This document shows, one piece after another, positions 17,927 through 27,530 of a stretch of DNA of 39,742 nucleotides. The notes under the pieces are model-generated. The model had not been told where the DNA came from. It made no database searches and saw nothing but the letters and a program-made list of their open reading frames with translations. Source of the DNA: an uncultured Pelagibacteraceae bacterium (lineage in GTDB: Bacteria; Pseudomonadota; Alphaproteobacteria; Pelagibacterales; Pelagibacteraceae); assembly GCA_902555585.1 (NCBI GenBank), contig CACDSY010000007.1, positions 1 through 39,742 on the forward strand, written 5' to 3'. Every line of letters starts with the position of its first letter. Within the stretch, counting starts at the first letter, position 1. Both the position numbers and the translations under genes were made by a program.

Positions 17927-19309
17927 TTGAATTCAGTAATATTTTTAACAATCGTTCTTTTAGCTTTATCCAGTTACTTCTTTGGAAGAAAAAAAGCTAT
18001 TTTAATTCAATCTAACAAACGGTTAACAGCTCTTCCAAAATTTTATGGGTACTATCTTGCCATATGGTGTGGCGCACCCGCTTTTCTTTTGTATGCTTTA
18101 TGGTCGATATTTGAACCTAGCATAGTAAGATTTTTTATACTTAGTGATTATTCTTCGCAAGGACTTCTAGAAGGAGAGTTGAATTTATTTTATGAAAAAG
18201 TAAAATCACTTTCTCGAAACCAGTATTCAGGAGAACTTACTGCAGAGTTACAAAGATCAGCAGAAAAATATTTAAACTTTAGAGACATAGCAAAGTGGTC
18301 TAAGGTCGTTATAGTTTTATCATTATTAATTGCATCAACAGGTTATGCGTATACAAAGATTTCAAACAACACTAAAACAAGAGAACCAGTTGAAATATTT
18401 CTTAAAGGAGTATTTTTTTTATCATCACTGGCAGCGATATTAACAACCATTGGTATTATTTTTTCCCTTTTGTTTCAAACAATAGAATTTTTTCAAGTTA
18501 TCCCACTATTTGATTTTGTATTTGGAATGCACTGGTATCCTGCAAAAGCTTTTGTTCGAGATGCAAGTGAAGCACTTGATCCATCAATGTATAGTGATAC
18601 TTTTGGTGCGGTACCGATATTTGCAGGCACCTTTTTTATAGCTTTGATTGCAATGTGTGTTGCAATACCAATTGGTTTGTTAAGTGGTATATATATGGCG
18701 GAATATGCGAGCAAACGTTTAAGACAATATGCCAAACCTGTCATTGAAATTTTAGCAGGAATTCCAACTGTTGTTTATGGTTTTTTTGCTGCTTTAACAG
18801 TTGGACCTTTTTTAAAAGACCTTGGATTATCATTAGGACTAGAGGTGTCAGCAGAAAGCGCACTGGCAGCCGGTGGTGTTATGGGAATTATGATTATTCC
18901 GTTTATATCAAGCTTAAGTGACGACGTAATTACAAGTGTTCCTCAAAATCTTAGAGATGGTAGCTATGCCATGGGAGCAACAAAATCTGAAACAATAAAA
19001 AGAGTAATTATTCCAGCTGCTTTACCTGGAATTGTTGGATCTATTTTATTAGGTGTTTCTAGAGCTATTGGTGAAACAATGATTGTTGTAATGGCATCAG
19101 GGTTGGCAGCAAACCTAACTCTTAATCCATTAGAGTCCACTTCAACAATAACTGCTCAAATTGTTGTTATCTTAATTGGTGATCAACAATTTGGGGATCC
19201 GAAAACCCAAGCAGCTTTTGCATTGGGATTAAGTTTATTTATAGTTACTTTAGTTTTAAATATTGTTGCCTTATCTGTTGTGAAAAAATATAGAGAGAAA
19301 TATGAATAA
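17927..19309 (+). CDS. pstC: phosphate ABC transporter, permease PstC
   Basis: Inner-membrane channel subunit of the Pst phosphate importer. It is 460 residues, with the long N-terminal extension typical of alphaproteobacterial PstC (two membrane helices flanking a periplasmic or linker part). The conserved permease domain follows, with FDFVFGMHWYPA, AEYASKRLRQYAKPVIEILAG, IPTVVYGFFA and the coupling loop SYAMGATKSETIKRVIIPAA. The start is TTG at 17927, fixed by AAGGAG 7 bases upstream (17914-17919). It overlaps pstA by 8 bases. Confidence 0.94.
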   Translation: MNSVIFLTIVLLALSSYFFGRKKAILIQSNKRLTALPKFYGYYLAIWCGAPAFLLYALWSIFEPSIVRFFILSDYSSQGLLEGELNLFYEKVKSLSRNQYSGELTAELQRSAEKYLNFRDIAKWSKVVIVLSLLIASTGYAYTKISNNTKTREPVEIFLKGVFFLSSLAAILTTIGIIFSLLFQTIEFFQVIPLFDFVFGMHWYPAKAFVRDASEALDPSMYSDTFGAVPIFAGTFFIALIAMCVAIPIGLLSGIYMAEYASKRLRQYAKPVIEILAGIPTVVYGFFAALTVGPFLKDLGLSLGLEVSAESALAAGGVMGIMIIPFISSLSDDVITSVPQNLRDGSYAMGATKSETIKRVIIPAALPGIVGSILLGVSRAIGETMIVVMASGLAANLTLNPLESTSTITAQIVVILIGDQQFGDPKTQAAFALGLSLFIVTLVLNIVALSVVKKYREKYE

Positions 19310-20570
19310 AGAAGAACGTTTAATTAAAAGATACAAAGCTGAAAAAAGATTTCAATTTTACGGTAAAGCTGCAATATTTATGGCTTTATTATTTCTAGTG
19401 GTATTTCTAACAAAGATATTTTCTACTGGTTACACAGCATTTCAAAAAACATGGTTGGTAATACCAGTCAATTATAATGCAGATTTATTATATTTGGATC
19501 CAGATAAAAAACCAACAACCGAAGATATTAATGATGCAGACTTTTATGAGTTTGGGATAGAAACATTTATCACTCTCGATCCAGATGCAAGTGAGGATCA
19601 AATTATGGAATTAAAAAAAATGTTTGCATTTACTTTTGAGAGAGAATTAAAATATTATCTTCTAGACAATCCTGATAGCTTTGGAAAAACAGTTGATGTA
19701 AAATTAACAGCCTCTGACGACTTAGATCAAGTATTTAAAGGAAATTATCCAAGAGATATACCTGAAAATAGAAGAAGAGCATCTGATTATCAATTAAAAA
19801 TTTTTGATAAATTAAATGAAGATGGAAGAGTTATAAGTGAATTTAATGCCAGTTTTTTTACAAATGCTGATTCTAGAGAAGCTGAGTTAGCGGGGATAGC
19901 AAGCTCATTTATGGGTTCATTATTTTCCATACTTGTCTGTCTGTCAATTGCCTTTCCTGTTGCCTTACTAGCTGCAGTTTATCTAGAAGAATTTGCACCA
20001 AAAAATAGATTTACAGATTTTATTGAAGTAAATATCAATAATCTAGCAGCAGTTCCTTCAATTGTTTTTGGATTGTTAGGATTAGGTGTTTTATTGGCTG
20101 TATTTGGTTTACCTAGATCAACACCCTTAGTTGGAGGTATAACCCTTTCATTAATGACTCTTCCAACAATTATAATAGCAGCCAGAGCATCATTGAAGGC
20201 TGTTCCACCCAGTATAAGAGAAGCAGCTTTAGCAATGGGAGCTAGCAAAATGCAAACGACGATGCATCATACCGTGCCTTTGGCTTTACCTGGAACTTTA
20301 TCAGGTACTATAATTGGCTTAGCTCAAGCATTAGGTGAAACAGCGCCTTTAATATTAATTGGAATGGTTGCTTTTGTTAACACAATACCAGGAACCCCTA
20401 TGGATCCAGCAGCTAGCTTGCCTGTTCAAATCTATATATGGGCAGAGAGTGCCGAAAGAGGATTTGTAGAAAAAGTGTCTGCTTGCATAATGGTATTATT
20501 ATTTTTCCTAATATTTATGAATTTAGGAGCACAATTAATTAGACATAAATTTGAAAAGAAATGGAACTAA
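19302..20570 (+). CDS. pstA: phosphate ABC transporter, permease PstA
   Basis: Second membrane subunit of the Pst importer. The 422 residues start with a basic stretch and a membrane helix, then a roughly 150-residue acidic soluble region typical of long PstA forms. The permease domain follows, with YLEEFAPKNRFTDFIEVNIN, LAAVPSIVFGLLGLGV, the coupling loop EAALAMGASKMQTTMHHTVP and ALGETAPLILIGM. It overlaps the end of pstC and is 3 bases from pstB, so both are in one operon. Confidence 0.94.
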   Translation: MNKEERLIKRYKAEKRFQFYGKAAIFMALLFLVVFLTKIFSTGYTAFQKTWLVIPVNYNADLLYLDPDKKPTTEDINDADFYEFGIETFITLDPDASEDQIMELKKMFAFTFERELKYYLLDNPDSFGKTVDVKLTASDDLDQVFKGNYPRDIPENRRRASDYQLKIFDKLNEDGRVISEFNASFFTNADSREAELAGIASSFMGSLFSILVCLSIAFPVALLAAVYLEEFAPKNRFTDFIEVNINNLAAVPSIVFGLLGLGVLLAVFGLPRSTPLVGGITLSLMTLPTIIIAARASLKAVPPSIREAALAMGASKMQTTMHHTVPLALPGTLSGTIIGLAQALGETAPLILIGMVAFVNTIPGTPMDPAASLPVQIYIWAESAERGFVEKVSACIMVLLFFLIFMNLGAQLIRHKFEKKWN

Positions 20571-20573
20571 AAT

Positions 20574-21329
20574 ATGAATAAAATAGAAGCAAAAAATGTT
20601 GATGTCTATTATGGAGCGAAACAAGCTTTATTTGATATCAATATGGATATCGAAGCAAATAAAGTAACTGCTCTTATTGGACCTTCTGGTTGTGGTAAAT
20701 CAACATTCTTAAGATGTTTAAATAGGATGAATGATGTGATCGATATTTGTAAAGTCAGTGGTGTCGTAAAAATTAATGACTATGACATAAATCAAAAAGA
20801 TACAGATGTTGTAAGGCTTAGAGAAAAAGTTGGAATGATTTTTCAAAAACCAAATCCTTTTCCAAAAACCATTTATGAGAATATTTCTTATGGACCTGAG
20901 ATACATGGGATAGCTCAATCTAAAAGTGAAATGGATAATATTGTTGAAGAGAGTTTGAGAAAAGCAGCACTTTGGGAAGAGGTAAAAGACAGAATTCACG
21001 AACCAGGTACTGGTTTATCAGGTGGACAACAACAAAGACTTTGTATTGCAAGAACAATATCAATTAAGCCAGAGGTAATACTCATGGATGAGCCATGTTC
21101 AGCTCTTGATCCAATTGCGACAGCACAAATAGAGGAGCTAATTGATGAATTAAGAAAGGAACATACTATAATAATTGTTACTCACTCAATGTCCCAAGCT
21201 GCAAGAGTCTCTCAAAATACTGGTTTTTTTCACCTTGGCAAATTGATTGAAGTAGGTTCTACTGATAAAATATTCAAGAATCCGACTCAACAACAAACGC
21301 AGGATTACATAACAGGAAGGTTTGGATAA
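20574..21329 (+). CDS. pstB: phosphate ABC transporter, ATP-binding protein PstB
   Basis: ATPase that drives phosphate import and takes part in signalling to PhoR. The 251 residues show Walker A (GPSGCGKST), the PstB-specific LRCLNRMND, the Q-loop ([18 protein letters not shown]), the signature [13 protein letters not shown], Walker B ([13 protein letters not shown]) and the switch histidine ([13 protein letters not shown]). It ends in [11 protein letters not shown], the typical PstB C-terminus. The one-base overlap with phoU (TAATG) couples the two. Confidence 0.97.
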   Translation: MNKIEAKNVDVYYGAKQALFDINMDIEANKVTALIGPSGCGKSTFLRCLNRMNDVIDICKVSGVVKINDYDINQKDTDVVRLREKVGMIFQKPNPFPKTIYENISYGPEIHGIAQSKSEMDNIVEESLRKAALWEEVKDRIHEPGTGLSGGQQQRLCIARTISIKPEVILMDEPCSALDPIATAQIEELIDELRKEHTIIIVTHSMSQAARVSQNTGFFHLGKLIEVGSTDKIFKNPTQQQTQDYITGRFG

Positions 21330-22030
21330 TGAATGAAAAACCACACACAGTAAAATCTTACGAAGACCAATTAAAAAAATTAAACAATGATTTAGTTGAA
21401 ATGGGGGCAAATTGCGAAACCGCTTTAGGTAATGCAATGAAAGCAATATCAACAAATGATCATAACCTTGCTGATGATGTTATAAATTCAGATATGGTTA
21501 TAGATAATTTTGAGTCTCAGATAGAGAATGAGGTAGTAAATTTAATTGCTTTAAGACAACCAATGGCTGTGGATCTTAGAGAAACAGTTGCAGCTCTAAA
21601 GATGTCTTCAGACTTAGAAAGAATAGGTGATCTTGCCAAAAATATTGCAAAAAGAACAAAACTTATAAATACGCATTTGCCAAATAATTTAATTGAAGCA
21701 ATGAGTAGAATCTGCATTTTGGTTCAAAAACAATTAAAAATTGTTTTAGACTCTTATCTAAGTAGATCAAGCGATGTAGCTCAAACAGTATGGGAGAGTG
21801 ATGAACAAGTTGATGATTTAACAAATAAATGTATGGAAGAAGTCATCTCATTAATTAAATCAAATATGGAAAATATTGAATATGGCTCACATCTTTTATT
21901 TGTTACTAAAAACCTTGAAAGGATAGGAGATCATACAACAAACATTGCTGAGCAAGTATTTTATTTAGTTACAGGTGATTATTTAGAGGGTGAAAGACCC
22001 AAGGGTAGCGATTCAGAATTAACAAAGTAA
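21329..22030 (+). CDS. phoU: phosphate signalling regulator PhoU
   Basis: A cytoplasmic helical protein that links the Pst transporter to PhoR and represses the Pho response when phosphate is plentiful. The 233 residues form two homologous three-helix repeats. The metal-binding ExxxD-type motifs are visible as SDLERIGDLAKNIAKR in the first repeat and KNLERIGDHTTNIAEQVFYL in the second. It overlaps pstB and phoB by one base each. Confidence 0.95.
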   Translation: MNEKPHTVKSYEDQLKKLNNDLVEMGANCETALGNAMKAISTNDHNLADDVINSDMVIDNFESQIENEVVNLIALRQPMAVDLRETVAALKMSSDLERIGDLAKNIAKRTKLINTHLPNNLIEAMSRICILVQKQLKIVLDSYLSRSSDVAQTVWESDEQVDDLTNKCMEEVISLIKSNMENIEYGSHLLFVTKNLERIGDHTTNIAEQVFYLVTGDYLEGERPKGSDSELTK

Positions 22031-22713
22031 TGAGTGCACACATATTTATTGCAGAAGATGAGGCGCCAATTTCAACCTTATTAAAATATAATTTAGAAAA
22101 AGAAGGTCATAAGGTTTCTTCAAGTGAAAATGGAGAGGACTCTTTAAAATCAATAAAACAAAAAATGCCAGACTTAATCTTATTAGATTGGATGTTGCCA
22201 GATTTATCAGGTGTTGAAATATGTAAACAGTTAAAAAGGGATAAAAAATACAATGACATTCCAATTATTATGCTTACTGCAAAAGGAGAGGAGGAAGATA
22301 AATTAAAAGCATTTGAAACTGGAGCCGATGATTACGTCACTAAACCATTTAGCCAAAAAGAATTAAATGCAAGAATTAAATCTTTGTTAAGAAGGGCTAA
22401 ACCTTTGTCATCAACTGATGTTGTGGAATTTAAAGACCTTAAAATTGATAGATTAGCAAAAAGAGTTTATAGAAATGATAAGGAAGTAATTTTGGGACCC
22501 ACAGAATTTAAATTATTAGATTTTTTTATTAAAAATCCAAAAAGAGTTTATTCAAGAGAACAATTACTAAATAATGTTTGGGGTGAAAATATTTATGTAG
22601 AAAGTAGAACGGTTGATGTTCACATAAGAAGATTGAGAAAAGTTTTAAATGTAAGTGGATTAGAAAATTTAATTCGCACAGTGAGATCTGCAGGCTATTC
22701 GTTAGATAACTAA
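22030..22713 (+). CDS. phoB: phosphate-regulon response regulator PhoB
   Basis: Transcription factor that binds Pho boxes when phosphorylated by PhoR. The 227 residues comprise a receiver domain (acidic residues at 9-11, phospho-acceptor Asp53 in LLDWMLPDLSG, Thr83, Lys105 in YVTKPF) and an OmpR-type winged helix (LGPTEFKLLDFFIKNP, recognition helix SRTVDVHIRRLRKVL). It is the last gene of pstSCAB-phoUB and its 3' end overlaps convergent sixA by 12 bases. Confidence 0.95.
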   Translation: MSAHIFIAEDEAPISTLLKYNLEKEGHKVSSSENGEDSLKSIKQKMPDLILLDWMLPDLSGVEICKQLKRDKKYNDIPIIMLTAKGEEEDKLKAFETGADDYVTKPFSQKELNARIKSLLRRAKPLSSTDVVEFKDLKIDRLAKRVYRNDKEVILGPTEFKLLDFFIKNPKRVYSREQLLNNVWGENIYVESRTVDVHIRRLRKVLNVSGLENLIRTVRSAGYSLDN

Positions 22714-23217
22714 ATCTTTAGGCCTTACAAATTCAGAAATAATTCCTTTCTCTTCAATATTTATCCAATCATTCGTATCGAAAACTATTTTAGCAAATGC
22801 ACAAGTTGGGAATTTATAATTTAATAGTTTAAAATTACTATTATCTTTATTTTTAGTTAATTTTATAACTAAATTTTTAAGAGCAGGTTCATGATTTATT
22901 ATCAATACTTTCTTAAACTTTTTATGGATATTTTTTATATTAGCTATTATTTCATTTTCATTAACCAAATAGAGTTTTGAGGAACTTTTAATTTTTTTTG
23001 GTTTATTTATTTTATTCAGTATTAAATTTAGAGTTTTTTTTGTTCTTTTTGATGAAGATAAAAGCACGTAGTCAAAGGAGTATTTTTTTTTAACAAAAAA
23101 TTCACTTATAATTTTTGCACTTTTGATGCCTCTTTTATTTAGTGGTCTTTCAAAATCACTTAAATTTGGGTCTTCCCAACTAGATTTTGCATGTCTCATG
23201 ACATATAATTCGCGCAT
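22702..23217 (-). CDS. sixA: SixA-type phosphohistidine phosphatase (histidine phosphatase family)
   Basis: A small cytoplasmic phosphatase of the phosphoglycerate-mutase-like fold. I set the start at 23217 (MRELYVMRHAKSSW), which puts the catalytic RH motif (Arg8, His9) at the N-terminus as in the family. An upstream in-frame ATG at 23274 would overlap ppk and add 19 residues without similarity. Other landmarks are ERPLNKRG, SSSKRTKKTL and the second histidine region LIINHEPAL. The 171-residue length fits. It is divergent from ppk with only 13 bases between starts and convergent with phoB. SixA proteins dephosphorylate histidine-phosphotransfer proteins; the target here is unknown. Confidence 0.82.
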   Translation of the reverse strand: MRELYVMRHAKSSWEDPNLSDFERPLNKRGIKSAKIISEFFVKKKYSFDYVLLSSSKRTKKTLNLILNKINKPKKIKSSSKLYLVNENEIIANIKNIHKKFKKVLIINHEPALKNLVIKLTKNKDNSNFKLLNYKFPTCAFAKIVFDTNDWINIEEKGIISEFVRPKDLVI

Positions 23218-23230
23218 TAAATCTAAATAT

Positions 23231-25381
23231 ATGACTGCATTAAAAAAACAAGACAAAGAAGAGCTTAAATCCAATTATATAAATAGAGAATTATCATGGT
23301 TAAAATTTAACGATAGAGTTCTGTTAGAGGCGCAAAATATTGAAAATCCTCTTTATGAGAGAGTAAAATTTTTATCTATTGCAGGCTCTAATTTAGATGA
23401 ATTTTTTATGGTTCGAGTTGCTGGACTATACAGTCAAATTAAACAAGAAGTCGACTCACTAAGTTCAGATGGACTAACGCCTGAAGAACAGATGGAGATG
23501 GTTATTAATGATACAAAAAATCTATTAAATAAACAAAATACCATATTTAATAATCTATCAAATCAGCTGAAGAGAAATAATATTTTATTGACTAAGCCAG
23601 AAAACCTTAACACAAAAGAAAAAAAGAAATTATTAGAAATATTTAACGAAGAAATTTATCCTCTACTTACACCATCAGCGATTGATCCTTCTCATCCTTT
23701 TCCATTTATTATTAATCAAGGTAGAGCTTTAGTTATGAAGCTGAAGAAAAAGAAAAAAAAGAGAATTCTTAATTCAATTATCGTAATTCCTAAAGCTTTA
23801 TCAAGATTTATTGAAATAGATGGAGGAAAATCATTTAAGAAATTTTTGGTTCTAGACGATGTTATTGGTTACTTTGCCTCTGAAATTTTTCCAGATCATT
23901 TATTAGAAAAGAAAATGATATTTAGAGTAATAAGAGATAGTGATGTAGAAATTCAAGAAGAGGCTGAGGATTTAGTCAGATCATTTGAACTAGCATTAAA
24001 GCGAAGAAGAACTGGTGATATTGTTAGATTAGAAATTTTAGAAAAAAGCGACAAAGAACTTGTAAAATTTATAACAAATAAATTAGAAATTAATCCAAAT
24101 TATATTTATGAAGTAGCAGGTTTAGTTGGAATCCAGGATATAGACCAAATTTGTAAAATTAAAAATTCTAAATTAAAATTTAAAAACTTTACACCAAGAG
24201 AAGTAGAAAGATTAAAAGAATACAATAATAATTTTTTTGAGACAATTAAGAAAAAAGACCTAATAGTTCATCATCCATTTGAGACTTTTGATGCTGTAAT
24301 TGAATTTTTAAATCAAGCTGCTATGGATAAAAAAGTAATTGCTATTAAACAAACATTGTACAGAACTACTTTAGATTCACCTATTGTTAAAGCATTAATT
24401 AGCGCTTCCGAAAATGGCAAAACAGTTACTGCTTTAATTGAAATCAAAGCTAGATTTGATGAAGAAGCAAATATACAGCTGGCAAGAAGTCTTGAAAAAG
24501 CTGGAGTTCAAATTGTTTATGGTTTTGCAAAATACAAAACACATGCTAAATCATCACTAATACATCGACGTGAGGGTGGTAAAATTCAAACATATTTCCA
24601 TTTAGGTACTGGCAATTATCATCCTGTAAATGCAAAAATATACACAGACTTATCTCTATTTAGCTCTGATAAAAAAATGGCTGCAGATGTAGAAAAATTC
24701 TACAATTACGTGACTGGATATTCTAAACCAAGAAATTTAAATAAAATTTCCATTTCACCTGTAAATTTAAGAAAAACTTTAAATCAGAATATAGATAAGG
24801 AAATAAGTAATGCAAAAAAAGGGAAACACGCTGAGATTTGGGCTAAAATGAATTCATTAGTTGATTCACAAATAATTGATAAATTTTATGAGGCTTCTAG
24901 TGTCGGTGTAAAAGTCTCTTTATTTGTAAGAGGTGTATGTTGTTTAAGACCTGGTATTAAAAATAAATCGGAAAATATTATTGTAAAAAGTATCATTGGA
25001 AGATTTCTTGAACACTCAAGAATATATTGTTTTGCAAATGGAAAATTAATGCCTAACAGAAATGCAAAAGTTTATATTTCATCTGCAGATTTGATGCCAA
25101 GAAATCTAGATAGAAGAGTCGAACTTCTCGTGCCAATTGAAAATCAAACTGTTCATGAACAGGTTTTAGACCAAATAATGATGGCCAATTATCTAGACAC
25201 GAATCAGAGCTGGGAACTTTATCCTAATGGAAATTATCAAAAAATTAAATATAGTCGAAAAGATTCTTTTTCTGCACATGATTATTTCATGAATAATCCA
25301 AGTTTATCAGGAAGAGGAAAAGCAAAACTAAAAATTAAACCTAAAAAATTAAACTTAAGGTTGGTTAAAGGTGGAACTTAA
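23231..25381 (+). CDS. ppk: polyphosphate kinase (PPK1)
   Basis: Makes polyphosphate from ATP. I set the start at 23231 (MTALKKQDKEEL), 716 residues, the usual length; the open frame runs further up to 23123 but lies over sixA. Visible features are the N-terminal YINRELSWLKFNDRVLLEA, the SNLDEFFMVRVAGL segment, LTPSAIDPSHPFPFI, the phospholipase-D-like core with the phosphorylated histidine His438 in YKTHAKSSLI, and the second catalytic histidine His595 in GRFLEHSRIYCF. It overlaps ppx by 11 bases. Placement next to phoB fits phosphate storage under fluctuating supply. Confidence 0.96.
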   Translation: MTALKKQDKEELKSNYINRELSWLKFNDRVLLEAQNIENPLYERVKFLSIAGSNLDEFFMVRVAGLYSQIKQEVDSLSSDGLTPEEQMEMVINDTKNLLNKQNTIFNNLSNQLKRNNILLTKPENLNTKEKKKLLEIFNEEIYPLLTPSAIDPSHPFPFIINQGRALVMKLKKKKKKRILNSIIVIPKALSRFIEIDGGKSFKKFLVLDDVIGYFASEIFPDHLLEKKMIFRVIRDSDVEIQEEAEDLVRSFELALKRRRTGDIVRLEILEKSDKELVKFITNKLEINPNYIYEVAGLVGIQDIDQICKIKNSKLKFKNFTPREVERLKEYNNNFFETIKKKDLIVHHPFETFDAVIEFLNQAAMDKKVIAIKQTLYRTTLDSPIVKALISASENGKTVTALIEIKARFDEEANIQLARSLEKAGVQIVYGFAKYKTHAKSSLIHRREGGKIQTYFHLGTGNYHPVNAKIYTDLSLFSSDKKMAADVEKFYNYVTGYSKPRNLNKISISPVNLRKTLNQNIDKEISNAKKGKHAEIWAKMNSLVDSQIIDKFYEASSVGVKVSLFVRGVCCLRPGIKNKSENIIVKSIIGRFLEHSRIYCFANGKLMPNRNAKVYISSADLMPRNLDRRVELLVPIENQTVHEQVLDQIMMANYLDTNQSWELYPNGNYQKIKYSRKDSFSAHDYFMNNPSLSGRGKAKLKIKPKKLNLRLVKGGT

Positions 25382-26879
25382 AGTAATTAAAAATAAGCAA
25401 AATTTAAAATTAAGACAATCAAAATTAGCTATTATTGATATAGGTTCAAATTCTATAAGAATGTTAATTTACGATGATTTTACATCATCTAGAGTACCTT
25501 TTTTTAATGAAAAAGCAGTTTGTGAACTTGGTAAAAACTTAGATAAATCAAAAAAACTTCATAAATCAGGCAAGATATATGCTTTAAAAGTCTTAAAAAG
25601 ATTTTCAGAAATTCTTAATGTTTCAAAAATTAATAACCTTAAAATTATTGCAACAGCTGTATTAAGAGAAGCTACAGACGCAAAGCCCTTTATTGAAGAA
25701 GTAGAATACTTATTTAAAAAAAATATAAATATTTTAACTGGTGAAGAAGAAGCTGAATCATCAGCTGAAGGCGTTAAAATTGGATTTGAGAATGTGGATG
25801 GACTTGTTGCTGATTTAGGTGGTGGAAGTTTAGAGCTTGCTAGAGTTGAAAACAATATTGTAACAAATAAAACATCACTTCCAGTTGGTGTTTTAAGATT
25901 AATTAACAATCCTATTGTTAAAAAAAGAAATTTACCTAAATATCTCAAAAATCTTTTAAGAGATGAAAAATGGTTATCTAAAAAAAAATTTAATAATTTA
26001 TATTTGGTGGGAGGTACGTGGAGAGCTTTGTTTAAATTACACTTATTTCAAAATGAATATCCAGTCCATATTATTCATCAATACTCAATTGAAAATCAAA
26101 AACTTACAAAATTTTTAGAAAAAATTTCTTCATTTAATAAATCTAAATTGAAATCAGTTGAATACATATCAAAGTCTAGAACGCCTTATCTTCCTTATAG
26201 CTCAATAATTCTAGAAGAAATTATGAACATAGCAAATCCAAAAAATGTTATTTGCTCAATTAGTGGTATTAGAGAAGGATCTCTTGCCAAAGATTTATTT
26301 AAACACTCAGATAGTAATTTTGTTTTTAATAAATCATTAGAGCATATTTCAAAAAAAAGAGGCGATTTAGGATCTACATATAAGAAATATTTTGATTTTA
26401 TAAAACCTATATTTGAGGGAAATGAGCATTTTAATCAAAAATTGCTTCATCTATCTTGCGTACTAAGTCATATGGATTGGGGTTTGGGAGCATTCCAAAA
26501 AGCAGAGTTGGTTTTTCAAGAAACATTAAATACGCCTTTATTAAAACTTTCACATAAAGAAAGAATACAATTGGCACTTTCTTGTTACTGGAGATATTGC
26601 AGTATAAAATACAACCCAAAGATAGAATACTTAACGTTTTTAAATAACAACGAGATATATTCTTGCAAACAAGTTGGTGCAGCCTTAAGATTTGCTAATT
26701 CTCTTACATCAATATCTACAATTTTTTTAGAAGAATTTAAACTTTATAAAAGAGGTAATTCAGTATTTTTAAAAATACCTTCGCAGCATCAAGAGATAAT
26801 CTCAAAACAAGTTACGAAAAAATTCAAAGCTTTAGCAAGAGAATTATTTTTAGATCCTAGGGTAATTTATTCAAATTAA
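25371..26879 (+). CDS. ppx: exopolyphosphatase / Ppx-GppA phosphatase family
   Basis: Removes terminal phosphates from polyphosphate (or acts on pppGpp). The 502 residues begin with a GTG at 25371 inside the ppk gene. The sugar-kinase/Hsp70-like ATPase fold is marked by IIDIGSNSIRMLIYDD, ATAVLREATDA, GEEEAESSAEGV and the phosphate-binding DLGGGSLELARV. The C-terminal third is helical and HD-like (LSHMDWGLGAF), as in long Ppx proteins. The 11-base overlap with ppk means synthesis and breakdown enzymes are made together. Confidence 0.92.
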   Translation: MELKVIKNKQNLKLRQSKLAIIDIGSNSIRMLIYDDFTSSRVPFFNEKAVCELGKNLDKSKKLHKSGKIYALKVLKRFSEILNVSKINNLKIIATAVLREATDAKPFIEEVEYLFKKNINILTGEEEAESSAEGVKIGFENVDGLVADLGGGSLELARVENNIVTNKTSLPVGVLRLINNPIVKKRNLPKYLKNLLRDEKWLSKKKFNNLYLVGGTWRALFKLHLFQNEYPVHIIHQYSIENQKLTKFLEKISSFNKSKLKSVEYISKSRTPYLPYSSIILEEIMNIANPKNVICSISGIREGSLAKDLFKHSDSNFVFNKSLEHISKKRGDLGSTYKKYFDFIKPIFEGNEHFNQKLLHLSCVLSHMDWGLGAFQKAELVFQETLNTPLLKLSHKERIQLALSCYWRYCSIKYNPKIEYLTFLNNNEIYSCKQVGAALRFANSLTSISTIFLEEFKLYKRGNSVFLKIPSQHQEIISKQVTKKFKALARELFLDPRVIYSN

Positions 26880-26982
26880 TTTAATATTAATTTAAATTAG
26901 ATTTAATATTTTATTAATTTATCAGTAATATTTCATCATTAATTACATTAACTAAATCATTATTTTCTCTTATAAAAGTTGC

Positions 26983-27088
26983 TTACTTTGTAGGCACCTT
27001 TATAACTTTAAAAAATGAATCCACATGAGATACATTACAAAATTTTTCATTTAAAATTAATTTGTTTATTTCTTCTTTAGACAGAAAA
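26983..27088 (-). pseudogene. out-of-frame C-terminal remainder of the Nudix gene
   Basis: Reading on past 27085-27088 in the neighbouring frame gives an uninterrupted, Nudix-tail-like sequence of about 33 residues (LSKEEINKLILNEKF, then VDSFFKVIKVPTK) ending at a TAA at 26983-26985. Restoring one T to the TTTT run on the minus strand joins both parts into a 166-residue protein of normal family length. Either a real frameshift or a homopolymer sequencing error explains this. Confidence 0.6.
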
Positions 27089-27482
27089 TGATTTTAATAG
27101 CTTTCTCAGGTCCTTTTTTTTTAATTATTCTATTTGAATAATAGCAGTATATTTTAGTTGTTAACCTTCCTGGCTCACAATTAATTGTAAATAATTTTTT
27201 TGGTCTTCCTAATATTTTATATCCTGTTTCCTCATAAAATTCTCTACAAGCAACACTTATAGAATTTTCTCCTTTATCAATCATACCAGATGGAAATTCA
27301 TATTTGATTTTATTAACTGGAATTCTTTTTTGACTAACTAGAACAAAAACGTTTTTCTTAATTTCCGCAACTACCAAAGATAAATCAGAGGTTTTTAAGA
27401 AATGATAATATTCTTTTTTTTTGAATGGCTTATTAATTAAAGTAATATTATTTGTTAGCTTAATATTTTTCAAATATTTCAT
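27066..27482 (-). CDS. Nudix hydrolase (ADP-ribose pyrophosphatase-like), probably frameshifted near its end
   Basis: A hydrolase of nucleoside diphosphates linked to another moiety (ADP-ribose or a similar substrate). As it stands the frame encodes 138 residues. The Nudix box is complete at residues 66-88: Gly66, five residues, Glu72, seven residues, then REFYEETGY. The following INCEPGRLTTKIYCYYSN matches NudF/ADP-ribose-pyrophosphatase-type proteins. The frame ends early in CLKKK, but a Nudix-like tail continues in another frame, so the gene has probably lost one base at 27085-27088. The catalytic box is intact, so partial function cannot be excluded. It is a single gene with weak regulatory signals. 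Confidence 0.75.
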   Translation of the reverse strand: MKYLKNIKLTNNITLINKPFKKKEYYHFLKTSDLSLVVAEIKKNVFVLVSQKRIPVNKIKYEFPSGMIDKGENSISVACREFYEETGYKILGRPKKLFTINCEPGRLTTKIYCYYSNRIIKKKGPEKAIKIIFCLKKK

Positions 27483-27530
27483 AAGTTATTATATTTTAAT
27501 AATATTAAAGATATTTTACAGATAAAGTAA

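Noticed and set aside
23123..23230. Longer N-terminus for polyphosphate kinase
   Set aside because: It would overlap the start of sixA on the other strand and lacks similarity; the ATG at 23231 gives the normal 716 residues.
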